Shown here: positions 16,016-24,743 of the stretch, piece after piece | How positions within the stretch are numbered: position 1 is the first letter of the stretch | Layout of the letters: each line of letters opens with the position of its first letter | Assembly: GCF_020829645.1 (NCBI RefSeq) | Contig: NZ_JAIVFS010000087.1 | Coordinates: 1 to 36,216, forward strand | DNA: 36,216 nucleotides | DNA from: Nostoc mirabile CHAB5784 | Lineage (GTDB): Bacteria > Cyanobacteriota > Cyanobacteriia > Cyanobacteriales > Nostocaceae | Direction: 5' to 3' | Translations under genes and position numbers: made by a program | Notes under the pieces: generated by a model | Told to the model about the DNA's origin: nothing | Databases searched by the model: none | The model's input: only the letters and a program-made list of their open reading frames with translations

Positions 16016-18172
16016 TTAAAGCAATTTATCGGGCGTAATCGGTAAATTTCTAATGCGCTTGCCGGTGGCGTTGAAGATCGCATTCGCCACTGCGCCTGCC
16101 ACACCACAGATCGCGATTTCACCGAGTCCTTTAACGCCCATTGCATTGACGATCTTGTCTTCTTCTGTCACAAAAACAGTTTCGATCTCGCCGATGTCGA
16201 GATTGACTGGCACATGATAATCGGCAAACGAACGGGTGATGAAATTGCCGTAGCGCGGTTCGACAACAGATTCTTCCGTCAGAGCCATCCCAATGCCCCA
16301 GATGACACCGCCGATGATCTGCGATCGCGCCGCTTTTGGATTCAGGACGCGCCCCCCACCCGTAACGGCAACGAAGCGCGGAATTTTGACCATCCCGGTC
16401 GCTTCGTTAACCCAGACTTCAGCGAAATTTGCGTTAAAACTATGCGAAGAATACTTCTGTGCCTCAGGTGACGGTTTCGCATCTGCCCGCGTTTGATATT
16501 CGGTCAATTTGGCAGCTTCCATCAGTTGCGCCAGTGTTGGCGGAGTCGCCCACTGCTGGTTTGATTTCGCCTGAAGTTCTTGACGCAGTTGTCTGCACAC
16601 GGCGTAAACGGCGTTGGTGAAGCTGGCTGCGCCGACCGAGCCGACTGAACCAGCGGCGGGCGGCAAACTCGAATCGCCGATTTTGACGGTGACTTTTTCT
16701 AACGGCAAATCGAGCAGTTCGCCCGCAGTTTGCGCGATGATCGTGTAGGTTCCTGTGCCTAAATCTGACGCAGCGAGTTCGACGCTGGCACGCACATCCG
16801 CAGCTTTGCGTGTGAGTTTGACCACAGCAGACGAGTCCCGCGTTCGAGCTGGGTAGGTGGCGCTGCTGACCCCGTAGCCAATCAGATAGTTGCCTTGCCG
16901 AACGGTGCGCGGCTCCGGTCTGCGCCGATTCCAGCCAAACACTTCTGCGCCTCTAGTAAGGCACTGTACAACCGAACGCGACGACCAGGGTTTGCCGTTT
17001 GATGGGTCTCGCGCTGGCTCGTTGCGGAGACGAAATTCGATCGGGTCGAGGCGCAACTGATAGGCGAGTTCATCCATCGCCGATTCGAGCGCGAAGCTGC
17101 CTGTGGATTGACCCGGGCCGCGGGTGAAAGTCGGCAGGATAATGTTCATTGGCACGACGCGGTATGTCACTAGCGAATTCGGCGCGTCATACATAATTTT
17201 TGCGCCCTCGCCGCAATCTTCGAGAAATTCGGCAGTTGTGGCGGTGTGCGTCGTTGTGTCGTGTCCGATCACGATCAGTTTACCGTCTTGGGTCGCAGCT
17301 AGACGCAGTCGCTGGCGATTTCTCTGCCGGAGTCCGACTGAGTTGAACATCTGCTGGCGCGAAAGAGCAAGTTTAACCGGACGATTCACGGCTTGAGCCG
17401 CGATCGCCGCTATCACCAGATTGCTCCACTGAGCGCCCTTCGCGCCGAAACCGCCACCGATATGGGGCGTAACAATGCGGACGTTTTCCGGCGGCAAACC
17501 CAGCGTTCCTGCCGCCGCTCTCTGCACGCCGTTCACAACCTGCGATTCGTTGTAAAGCGTCAGTTTGTCGGGGGCTTCCCACACGGCAATCGTCGCGTGT
17601 GGAGCCATTGGGTGATGATGCTCGATCGGCGTTTCGTAAACCGCTTCAACTTTAAATTTGGCGGATTGAAAAGCTGTATTGAGATCGCCGCGCGCCTCGT
17701 CCTGAAATTCTTTCCCTGTGGGAACTATCGCTTCATTGATATGTTTTTCAAACTCAATTTTCGCTGCCGACTTTTGGTAAGAAACTTTCACTAAACGCGC
17801 CGCAGCCCGCGCCTGCTCAAAGGTTTCAGCAACAACGACGCCGATGTGCTGCCCATAGAACTCAATTTTATTATCTTGCAGCAACGCCCCGCCACGGATG
17901 CTGCTATCCGGGTTCACATTGGGCGCGTTTGCTTTCAAATTCAGCTTAGGCGCGTTTTTGTGAGTGATCACCGCCAAAACTCCCGCTGATTGTTCTGCCG
18001 CGCTTTGGTCAATATCCGAAATTGTCCCAGCGGCAATCTCGCTTTTGAAAATCACCGCATATGCCAAGTTTGGAATTTTGTGATCAGTCGCGTAATTTGC
18101 CGCCCCGGTCACTTTCAAAATTCCATCAATCCGGCTCGTCGCTTCGCCGATCAACTTTTGCTTGCTTTCCAT
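16016..18172 (-). CDS. molybdopterin-binding subunit, xanthine dehydrogenase family (PaoC-like)
   Basis: 718 residues, matching PaoC/YagR length. Starts with the aldehyde-oxidase hammerhead region (RIDGILKVTGAANYATDHKI near 15-33). IGGGFGAKG at 238-246 binds the cofactor, and KGLGEIAICGVAGAVANAIF near 681-700 carries the catalytic Glu (about residue 685). The three-subunit set oxidises aldehydes or related hydroxylatable substrates; the real substrate is not visible. Lacking its own signal peptide, it would be carried across by the Tat signal of the small subunit. Third in order, 91 bp after the FAD subunit gene. Confidence 0.92.
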   Translation of the reverse strand: MESKQKLIGEATSRIDGILKVTGAANYATDHKIPNLAYAVIFKSEIAAGTISDIDQSAAEQSAGVLAVITHKNAPKLNLKANAPNVNPDSSIRGGALLQDNKIEFYGQHIGVVVAETFEQARAAARLVKVSYQKSAAKIEFEKHINEAIVPTGKEFQDEARGDLNTAFQSAKFKVEAVYETPIEHHHPMAPHATIAVWEAPDKLTLYNESQVVNGVQRAAAGTLGLPPENVRIVTPHIGGGFGAKGAQWSNLVIAAIAAQAVNRPVKLALSRQQMFNSVGLRQRNRQRLRLAATQDGKLIVIGHDTTTHTATTAEFLEDCGEGAKIMYDAPNSLVTYRVVPMNIILPTFTRGPGQSTGSFALESAMDELAYQLRLDPIEFRLRNEPARDPSNGKPWSSRSVVQCLTRGAEVFGWNRRRPEPRTVRQGNYLIGYGVSSATYPARTRDSSAVVKLTRKAADVRASVELAASDLGTGTYTIIAQTAGELLDLPLEKVTVKIGDSSLPPAAGSVGSVGAASFTNAVYAVCRQLRQELQAKSNQQWATPPTLAQLMEAAKLTEYQTRADAKPSPEAQKYSSHSFNANFAEVWVNEATGMVKIPRFVAVTGGGRVLNPKAARSQIIGGVIWGIGMALTEESVVEPRYGNFITRSFADYHVPVNLDIGEIETVFVTEEDKIVNAMGVKGLGEIAICGVAGAVANAIFNATGKRIRNLPITPDKLL

Positions 18173-18263
18173 ATCTTATTTGCTTTAGTTTTTATCTTCC
18201 TTGCTTCATCGGTAACTGACGGTGATTTGCCAAACATAGCTAATCATCTGAGCTTTAAGCAAT

Positions 18264-19268
18264 TCACGCCTGATTGTTTATTGCCGTTTGCAGAGCATGG
18301 ACGATCGTTCGTTTTCCGAGTTCGACTTTAAATTTATTGTGTTCGAGCGGTCTGGCGTTACGCATTTCTGCTTCTGCCGCCGCTTTAAAATTCGCTTCGG
18401 TCGCTGCTTTGCCCGTCAGAAACTTTTCGGCTTCTAACGCTCGCCACGGTTTGTGCGAAACGCCGCCCATTGCCAGGCGGACTTGTTTGATTCGGTTACC
18501 GTTAGTCTCTAATGCGGCAGCAACCGAGACGAGCGCGAAGGCGTAACTGCTGCGATCGCGAACTTTTAGATAGTAAGATTTATCAGCAAAATTATTTTTC
18601 GGCAGTTCGATCGCGCTAATTAACTCGCCGTGTGTCAGCGTGTTGTCCCGTTCGGGATTGTTTCCAGGCAGGCGATGATAATTGACGATTGGAATGCGGC
18701 GCTGAGTGCCGTCTGCCTTTTGAACGTGAACGATCGCATCAAGGGCGACGAGCGCGATCACCATATCTGACGGGTGCGTGGCAACGCAATCTTTTGACCA
18801 GCCGAAGATCGCGTGATTGCGGTTGATGCCTTCAAGCGCGCCGCAGCCCGTTCCTGGTTCGCGTTTGTTGCACGGCATCGCCGTATCGTAAAAATACGGG
18901 CAGCGCGTCCGCTGATTTAAATTTCCGCTGTTAGTCGCCATATTGCGAATCTGCCCGCTCGCGCCCGCCAAAATTGCCTGCGTCAAAAGCGGGTAGTTTT
19001 GCCGGACGAGCGGATGATTCGCCGTATCGGAGTTTTTCGCCAACGCCCCGATTGACAAATTGCCGCTTCCCGCGCCGTTGGCGATGGTTTTGATTTGCGT
19101 CAGATTCAGGCGCGTGATGTCCACCAATTCGACAGGACGCGCAACATCTTCCTTCATCAGGTCGATCAGATTGGTGCCGCCCGCCAGGAATTGTGAATTC
19201 GCATTCGCCGTAACGGTCTGCACGGCTGTACCTGCATCATTCGCTTTCGTATATTTAAAAGGTCTCAT
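18264..19268 (-). CDS. FAD-binding subunit, xanthine dehydrogenase family (PaoB-like)
   Basis: 334 residues. FAD-binding loop FLAGGTNLIDLMK at 27-39 and GQIRNMATNSGNLNQR near 105-120. Four cysteines (about 123, 133, 142 and 161, in CPYFYDTAMPCNKREPGTGC and KDC) match the extra 4Fe-4S site that marks the PaoB/YagS branch and separates it from ordinary xanthine dehydrogenase FAD subunits. It passes electrons from the molybdenum centre, via iron-sulfur clusters, to FAD. Only 3 bp separate it from the small-subunit gene upstream. Confidence 0.92.
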   Translation of the reverse strand: MRPFKYTKANDAGTAVQTVTANANSQFLAGGTNLIDLMKEDVARPVELVDITRLNLTQIKTIANGAGSGNLSIGALAKNSDTANHPLVRQNYPLLTQAILAGASGQIRNMATNSGNLNQRTRCPYFYDTAMPCNKREPGTGCGALEGINRNHAIFGWSKDCVATHPSDMVIALVALDAIVHVQKADGTQRRIPIVNYHRLPGNNPERDNTLTHGELISAIELPKNNFADKSYYLKVRDRSSYAFALVSVAAALETNGNRIKQVRLAMGGVSHKPWRALEAEKFLTGKAATEANFKAAAEAEMRNARPLEHNKFKVELGKRTIVHALQTAINNQA

Positions 19269-19271
19269 AAT

Positions 19272-20030
19272 TTATGCTGCCGCCTCGCCTGTTTCCTTCT
19301 TCATTTCTGGCACGTCAAAAATCGCCGTCTCGTTTTCACCCGCAAACTGCCATGTCTGCGCCTGCGCCTTGTCGGTGTGAACTTCTCTGATCGCCGCGAC
19401 GATGTTAGGATAAGCACCGCAGCGACAGATGTTGCCCGACATTCTTTCTTTGATTTCGTCGTCGGTTAATTGCACCGCACGCGGTTTTTGCCGCACGTCC
19501 GTTGTAACATAACTCGCCTCGCCGTTTTTTGCTTCATTTAAAACGGCGATCGCCGAGCAAATCTGACCAGGTGTACAGTAGCCACACTGAAAACCATCGT
19601 GTTTGACAAACGCCGCCTGCATCGGATGCAGATCGTTACCTCGCGCCAAACCCTCGATCGTCATCACATCCGTGCCTTCGCACGTTACCGCAAGTGTCAG
19701 GCAGGACAACACGCGCCGCCCGTCAACAAGCACCGTGCAGGCACCACACTGCCCGTGATCGCAGCCTTTTTTCGAGCCAGTCAGTCCAATACGTTCGCGC
19801 AGTGCGTCGAGTAAGGTCACACGCGGCTCTATAGTAAGTGCTTGTGACGCACCGTTTACGCGCAATTTCACCTCAACGCTACCAGCGGACTCAAACGTTT
19901 GCCCTGACGGGGTGGGGCGCTTGGGATTAGTTTGTGCAAAGGTGTTCTTTGTCAGGTTGCCGAATGCCGCTGCTACTGCGCTCACGACCGCTAACTGCCC
20001 AAACCGTCGCCGTCTTAGCTTGACTCTCAT
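19272..20030 (-). CDS. 2Fe-2S subunit with Tat signal (PaoA-like)
   Basis: 252 residues. The start MRVKLRRRRFGQLAVVSAVA is a twin-arginine signal, so the assembled enzyme is probably exported to the periplasm. Plant-type 2Fe-2S site with Cys90, Cys95, Cys98 and Cys110 (GCDHGQCGACTVL), and the second cluster with CGYCTPGQICSA at 149-160 and NICRCGAYPN near 205-216. First gene of the cluster: nothing but gene-free DNA lies upstream (20031-20384), where the operon promoter must be. The GC-rich codon use of the three enzyme genes exceeds that of neighbouring genes such as moaA and xdhC. Confidence 0.93.
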   Translation of the reverse strand: MRVKLRRRRFGQLAVVSAVAAAFGNLTKNTFAQTNPKRPTPSGQTFESAGSVEVKLRVNGASQALTIEPRVTLLDALRERIGLTGSKKGCDHGQCGACTVLVDGRRVLSCLTLAVTCEGTDVMTIEGLARGNDLHPMQAAFVKHDGFQCGYCTPGQICSAIAVLNEAKNGEASYVTTDVRQKPRAVQLTDDEIKERMSGNICRCGAYPNIVAAIREVHTDKAQAQTWQFAGENETAIFDVPEMKKETGEAAA

Positions 20031-20195
20031 AACTTGGTTCCTTAATAACTAGTTACTTTCACTCTCTCCACACAGGCTATCCGCTGATACAAGGCGTGAA
20101 CTTCAAACCTATCGCTTGTAACTCAAAGAATCATTGTCGCTTGAGGCTACATCACCACGCGACCGGGCCGTCCTCGTCTGAGAACGTGCCCGTCG

Positions 20196-20230
20196 GCCCG
20201 TCCGCACCAATGAGTGCTAGGCGGACGGGC
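20196..20230. repeat. GC-rich hairpin
   Basis: GCCCGTCCGC (20196-20205) and GCGGACGGGC (20221-20230) form a perfect 10-bp stem around a 15-base loop. It lies in an unusually GC-rich island (about 20155-20255) upstream of the Pao-like operon. No T-run follows. The island matches nothing I recognise; it may be a foreign remnant or a leader structure. Confidence 0.4.
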
Positions 20231-20345
20231 TCGCGCGCGCCTTCTTCCACGCTGCGCGTTTTGAAAATATTACTATCAATTAAACTTGAATGCAATTCAA
20301 TAATATTACACTATCACTCAGAGCGGAGGAAAGAGTTAAAATTAG

Positions 20346-20396
20346 CTTTGTCAATAATCAATAGTTGTATGTGCTAACTATTGATTATTGACAAAG
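20346..20396 (+). terminator. perfect 21-bp inverted repeat followed by TTTT
   Basis: CTTTGTCAATAATCAATAGTT-type arms at 20346-20366 and 20376-20396 are exactly complementary around a 9-base loop, and four Ts follow at 20397-20400. The stem is AT rich and long for a terminator; a tiny mobile palindrome is the alternative. The minus-strand MDR stub ends within it. Confidence 0.45.
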
Positions 20397-20528
20397 TTTT
20401 ATATCTGATTTGTTTAGCAGTTTCGCACCGGGAACCAGAACTTCGTCTGCTTTCGGCTCTGGATGATCGACATCGATGTAATTCAAAACGTCTTCATTGC
20501 CGTATGTGTTGATTACTATTGCTTTCAT
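20385..20528 (-). pseudogene. MDR oxidoreductase stub, 47 aa
   Basis: From the ATG at 20528 the first 32 codons (MKAIVINTYGNEDVLNYIDV, then DHPEPKADEVLV) match the intact MDR gene at 9532-10461. The frame then reads PGAKLLNKSDIKLCQ and stops inside the long inverted repeat. The AGGAAAAAA leader is shared with the other copies. This is the third copy in the window and the shortest. Confidence 0.75.
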
Positions 20529-20723
20529 TTTTTTCCTATGTTTTATTCAAGGCGTGCAAATTACAGGTAACTGGTATCCAAAATCTTAGTTTTGATCGAG
20601 CGACTTGAAATAACCGTTTGAGATTGCATTTCAGTCCTCCTTTAAAAACGTTTTAAATCGAGACATACAGCGATTCAGCAATTAATCCTGATCTGAAAAT
20701 GCCTTGATCGCAGGTCACTACAC

Positions 20724-21473
20724 TTACGGGTTACGAGTCTGAAACATCATGTCAGCATTCCCATTTTCGGCGGCGAAGCGTAGAGGCTTGCATCGCTCTA
20801 CCACTACCTCTTCTACAGTTGGGTGGTTGGCGAGTATGTCCATCACCTCGGTAATGAACTCATCGAGGGGCATGGCACGAGGATCGATCGTTTGCTGTTC
20901 GCCAGTAAGTTGAGTCTGGACATAAGGCGGAATAATCTCGATCACCTCGGTTGTGGTGCTTTTGAGCTGGTGGCGTAGCGATACCGAGTATGAATGGATC
21001 GCTGCCTTAGTCGCGCTGTAGGTTGGGGTTGCAGCGTTCGGGACAAAAGCCAGCCCAGACGAAACCGTGAAAATGGCTGAGTGTGGCTGATTTTGCAGCA
21101 GTGGCAGGAGTGCTGCTGTCAGGCGAATAGGGCCAAGAAGGTTGGTGGTCACGATCGCCTCGGCATCCTCTAGGTAATCCGGCGGCGATTTGAGATCTTC
21201 TGCTTTCGCGATCCCAGCATTGTTGATTAAAACATTCAGCCCTGGGTAGTCTTGAGCGACTTGCTGACTAAACGAACGGATGCTATCTTGGTCACTGATA
21301 TCCAGTAGCAGGGATTTGATGCCGGGATTAGCAGATGTCACCTCATCTAACAACTGTTGTCGCCGGCCAGCGACGATCACCTGATTGCCTTTTTTATGAA
21401 AGGACTCAGCGAGTCTGCGACCAATCCCCGATCCGCCGCCAGTGATTAGAATTGTGTTTCCTGTAATTTGCAT
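20724..21473 (-). CDS. SDR oxidoreductase, DltE-like group
   Basis: 249 residues. TGGGSGIG loop at 11-18, VAGRR after beta-2, NNAG near 88, catalytic Ser in FTVSSGLAFVP and YSATK as the Tyr-Lys pair. The C-terminus (TEVIEIIPPYVQTQLTGEQQ, then MPLDEFITEVMDIL) is of the DltE/YvrD-like group, often annotated only as SDR oxidoreductase. An AGAGGAT ribosome-binding site precedes the ATG. Downstream is gene-free to 20528. Substrate unknown. Confidence 0.9.
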   Translation of the reverse strand: MQITGNTILITGGGSGIGRRLAESFHKKGNQVIVAGRRQQLLDEVTSANPGIKSLLLDISDQDSIRSFSQQVAQDYPGLNVLINNAGIAKAEDLKSPPDYLEDAEAIVTTNLLGPIRLTAALLPLLQNQPHSAIFTVSSGLAFVPNAATPTYSATKAAIHSYSVSLRHQLKSTTTEVIEIIPPYVQTQLTGEQQTIDPRAMPLDEFITEVMDILANHPTVEEVVVERCKPLRFAAENGNADMMFQTRNP

Positions 21474-21515
21474 GGTAATCCTCTAAATTTTTCCGGTTAT
21501 TGAAATTAGTTTGAA

Positions 21516-21560
21516 TTAGATAGACTGACCGCCGAAAACTTCGATGTGCTGGGCATTTAC
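21516..21560 (-). pseudogene. SDR C-terminal remnant, 14 codons
   Basis: VNAQHIEVFGGQSI followed by TAA matches the last 14 residues of the SDR genes at 11461 and 34708 (VNAQRIEVSGGQSI). Nothing before it matches. It lies just upstream of the DltE-like SDR gene, as the remnant at 10562 lies just downstream of another SDR, so these tails mark former copies. Confidence 0.65.
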
Positions 21561-21608
21561 CTGAGTTTAGTGATTGAAGAGTTCATAGCACTTTTTTAAT
21601 GGATGAAA

Positions 21609-22340
21609 CTAACGGTTAAGGGAGTGCATCAACTCTCCAGGATAGCGAGTTCCGGCAGCAGCGCCGATCGGTACAATTGCTTCAATCTGTTGAAGTTCGG
21701 CAGCAGTTAACACAATCTCCAATGCACCAACATTTTCATGCAGCCGTGCTTGGCGCTTCGTTCCAGGAATGGGGATGATGTCCTCGCCTTTTGCCAACAG
21801 CCAAGCGAGCGCAAGTTGGGCAGGCGTACACTGCTTTTGGGCAGCAATCTGCTTGACTTTTTCGACTAGTTCTAAGTTGCGATAAAAATTCTCGTCTTGA
21901 AAGCGGGGATTGTGCCGCCGCCAATCGTCAGGTGGAAAGTTATCGGGAGATTGAAAGGCTCCGGTTAAAAAGCCGCGTCCCAGCGGTGAGTAAGCAACTA
22001 AACTCGTTCCCAATTCTCGACACACGGGCAACACGTCAGTTTCAGGCTCTCGCGTCCATAGGCTGTATTCCGTCTGAAGCATCGCAATCGGATGCACCTG
22101 AGCCGCTCGACGCAGGGTATCAGCACCTGCTTCTGAGAGTCCGGCATAGCGCACTTTACCGTCTTGAATCAGGTCTCTGATCGCGCCAACTGTCTCCTCA
22201 ATCGGTACATTGGGATCGACTCTGGAAGGATAGTACAGATCGATGTAGTCCACCCCCAAACGCTGCAAGCTATAAGCCAGGAAGTTCTGCACAGCAACCG
22301 GACGACTATCGTAACCGATAAAATATCCGCGCTTATGCTT
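21609..22340 (-). pseudogene. aldo/keto reductase lacking its N-terminus
   Basis: The frame covers the last two thirds of an AKR (SLQRLGVDYIDLYYPSRVDP, VRYAGLSEAG, IAMLQTEYSLWTREPE, LVAYSPLGRGFLTG, IPIPGTKRQARLHENVGAL), ending at 21609. From 22292 back to about 22340 the frame stays open and AKR-like (GYFIGYDSRPVAVQNFLAYS) but has no start, since the first codon of the trimmed frame is GTG within it. About 90 residues, including the catalytic Asp/Tyr region, are missing. The break coincides with the end of the MFS gene. A shorter protein from 22292 is possible but would lack the active-site tetrad. Confidence 0.8.
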
Positions 22341-23365
22341 TTTGACATTGCTCCGGTGAGGCAGGTCTGCACGAGCGGTTGTCCCAGGCTATAGATCACC
22401 ATTCCTCCATAAAGCAGTTGCAAAGCGCCTGTAACTGGAAATAGACCGATCAGAAAGAATCCAAATCCTGCGGTCAATCCACCCACAATTGCCAGACGAA
22501 TTTCTTGGAAACCTCGCAGTAGCACCGGTAAGACGACAAGCTGGACTAAGACAACAATGATCCCGAAAGTGACCAATAAAGGAGAAATTTGCTCCGGAGT
22601 CCAGTTGAGGCGATCAAAAAGCAGGCTCGGCAAGCTAGACGAAGGCAGAATCACAATCATCCAGAACAGCAGATAACTCAGCAGTAGCAGTCGGAGTTGC
22701 GGAAATTGCAAAATGTCACGCGCCTGAGTCAGTGGATTCAGGTGACTGAGCGGAAGTTCTGTTGATCGTTGTGCAGGTAGCAAACTTTCCGGCATCGAGA
22801 AATGGCCCCAGATGGCAGCAAAAACGAGCAGCGCGATCAACACATAGAGCGGCGCAACAGGGCTAATTCGGGAGACAAAACCACTCGTGGCCGGTCCAAT
22901 AATAAACCCTGAACCAATTGCAGCAGTCAGAAAAGCAAAGTAACGAGTGCGATCGCTAGGTTTGGTTGTATCTGCCACATAGGAAAAAGCGGTGCCAATC
23001 CAACACTCAGACACGCCCACGATCATCCAGCCAACAAACAATACCCACAATGCTCCACCGATCGCAAACATCGAAAAGCCGAGGATTGCGCTACACAGAC
23101 TTACCAGCATGACCACTCGTCGCCCATAGCGATCGCTGATTGCTCCCAGACTAGGCGCACTGAGGAATTGTGCGAAAGAATAGCTAGAAAACAACAGTCC
23201 GATAGTGAAGGCATTTCCACCATATTGCTCGACTAAAGCTGGCAAGATTGGACCAATGAGTCCGATATAAAACGTACTCAGAAATGCAGCAAAGAGAATA
23301 AATGGAGGCAACCGACGAGGCGGTTTCGGCAAAGCTGCGCTTCGCGCTAATCGCTCAGTATTCAT
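22169..23365 (-). CDS. MFS transporter, C-terminus replaced
   Basis: The frame is 398 codons. Residues 1 to about 342 form a major-facilitator transporter: membrane helix near 21-43, the loop motif GAISDRYGRRVVMLV near 74-88, and further helices to SLGQPLVQTCLTGAMSK. Past about 22340 the frame continues through the AKR gene in another phase, giving a non-homologous tail (VRLLCRTSWLIACSVWGWTT). Roughly two C-terminal helices are lost, so transport is doubtful. A GGAG ribosome-binding site precedes the ATG at 23365. Drug or sugar-efflux type by overall look; the substrate is unknown. Confidence 0.8.
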   Translation of the reverse strand: MNTERLARSAALPKPPRRLPPFILFAAFLSTFYIGLIGPILPALVEQYGGNAFTIGLLFSSYSFAQFLSAPSLGAISDRYGRRVVMLVSLCSAILGFSMFAIGGALWVLFVGWMIVGVSECWIGTAFSYVADTTKPSDRTRYFAFLTAAIGSGFIIGPATSGFVSRISPVAPLYVLIALLVFAAIWGHFSMPESLLPAQRSTELPLSHLNPLTQARDILQFPQLRLLLLSYLLFWMIVILPSSSLPSLLFDRLNWTPEQISPLLVTFGIIVVLVQLVVLPVLLRGFQEIRLAIVGGLTAGFGFFLIGLFPVTGALQLLYGGMVIYSLGQPLVQTCLTGAMSKSISADILSVTIVVRLLCRTSWLIACSVWGWTTSICTILPESIPMYRLRRQLARSET

Positions 23366-23562
23366 TTACTATTCTCCAATGTTGATAGTTGGATCAGATT
23401 GGCTTTGCAGAGAAGTTCAGCAGATGCCTAGCGATCGCTTTTACTGCGTTTCCTTACCTTCAATTAAGCCAAACTCAACCGACAAAGGACATGGATATTT
23501 TCTCGACAGACTTGCTCATTTCTAAGGAATGCGGAAAGTCAATGGTCATGATTAAAACCGCT

Positions 23563-23640
23563 CTATAAGCTTTGCCGAAAGCTCAAAGGCGACAGTTTAG
23601 TATGTTTTTTGAAGAAACGGGAGAGGTGTCTTGCATCCTT
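23563..23640 (-). pseudogene. AraC regulator C-terminal remnant
   Basis: KDARHLSRFFKKHTKLSPLS then FRQSL and stop, matching the last 26 residues of the AraC protein at 31752-32666 (KDAGHFSRFFKKHTELSPLS, FRQSLQS). Only the end of the DNA-binding domain is left. It lies between the MFS and LysR genes. Confidence 0.75.
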
Positions 23641-23659
23641 CTTAAATGCATTCTAGTTA

Positions 23660-24580
23660 TTACCCTTGTTTCGCAGTCGTCCGGATCTGGTCGCGGAACC
23701 ATGCATGTCCAGAATCACCACTGAGTCGAGGATGCCAGATCATTGTGTAGGGAAAGTCACCAATCTCTTGAGGGGGTAATACCTGCCGAAAGTGTGACAA
23801 CTTTGAGAGTTCGAGTGCTAGACGCATAGGGGCGGTGAATATCAGGTCGGTACCCACAATATTGAGCGCAGTTGCCATGAAGTAGGGAGACTGGAGTACG
23901 ATATTTCTCGCCTTCCCCAGATCAGCAAGCGGACGATCAATCATAGTTTGCTGCCCTTCGGCTGTGGCGACTACTGCGTGTGGGCGATGCAGATATTCGT
24001 CCAAAGAAAACCGCTTGCCCTTGAATTTACAGTCCGCACTTATCAGGCACACAAAGTGCTCGTGGTACAGCACTTCCACCTTCAATCCCTTGGGTGGGGT
24101 GGGCACGCTGCCGACACCAAGCGCCACGTCGCAGCGACCCATCTCCACGTAACGATAACTGTCTTCTGTCCAGCCAATGACTTCAACGCGAACGCTAGGA
24201 GCAAATTTGCGACAGATCTGCACGGTGCCACGGACGATAACAGCGGCGGCATAATCGGTGCCTGTGACCCGGAAACGTTGTTGTGAGGTGGAAGGATCAA
24301 AGTCATTGCTGCCAATCACTGCGTTTAAGCGAGGCAGGAGAAATTCCAACTCTCGCAGCAAGCGATCGCCACGCGGTGTTCGCTCGTACCCTACGCCGCT
24401 ACGAACGAGCAGGTCATCGCCAATTGCCGATCGCAACCGCCCCAACACACGGCTCATTGCTGGTTGGCTTAGAGAGAATCGGGCTGCCGCACGAGTGATA
24501 TGCTTCTCCTCTAAAAGAGCTTGTAGAGCCAGAAGCTGATTCAGATCAATGCGCGAGAGATTGGGGAACTGTTGAGCCAT
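23660..24580 (-). CDS. LysR-family transcriptional regulator
   Basis: 306 residues from the ATG at 24580; an in-frame GTG at 24598 would add six residues but is less likely. N-terminal winged helix: LNQLLALQALLEEKHITRAA, ARFSLSQPAMSRVLGRLRSA, IGDDLLVRSGVGYERTPRG (about 12-72). The substrate-binding domain follows (RFRVTGTDYAAAVIVRGTVQ, CDVALGVGS, FVCLISADCKF). The effector is unknown. It is divergent from the DUF3500 gene, with an inverted repeat beside its start. Confidence 0.92.
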   Translation of the reverse strand: MAQQFPNLSRIDLNQLLALQALLEEKHITRAAARFSLSQPAMSRVLGRLRSAIGDDLLVRSGVGYERTPRGDRLLRELEFLLPRLNAVIGSNDFDPSTSQQRFRVTGTDYAAAVIVRGTVQICRKFAPSVRVEVIGWTEDSYRYVEMGRCDVALGVGSVPTPPKGLKVEVLYHEHFVCLISADCKFKGKRFSLDEYLHRPHAVVATAEGQQTMIDRPLADLGKARNIVLQSPYFMATALNIVGTDLIFTAPMRLALELSKLSHFRQVLPPQEIGDFPYTMIWHPRLSGDSGHAWFRDQIRTTAKQG

Positions 24581-24607
24581 GATCCGAGTATATACCACTG
24601 TTGATAT

Positions 24608-24630
24608 AATGCTTATTCATAATATGCATT
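24608..24630. promoter_or_regulatory. candidate LysR-type box
   Basis: AATGC and GCATT, 13 bases apart, around the AT-rich TTATTCATAATAT, 28 bp upstream of the LysR start and inside the LysR/DUF3500 gap. Symmetry and position suit autoregulation by a LysR protein; no binding evidence. Confidence 0.4.
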
Positions 24631-24743
24631 GGACACATTTATAGATGTCATGTAATGGTTGTAGTAGGTTCACTCTACGTCCGGCTGAATCGGTTTAAGC
24701 AATTGCCTATTGCGATCGTTAAAGCTGACTCTAGGAGGTCATT

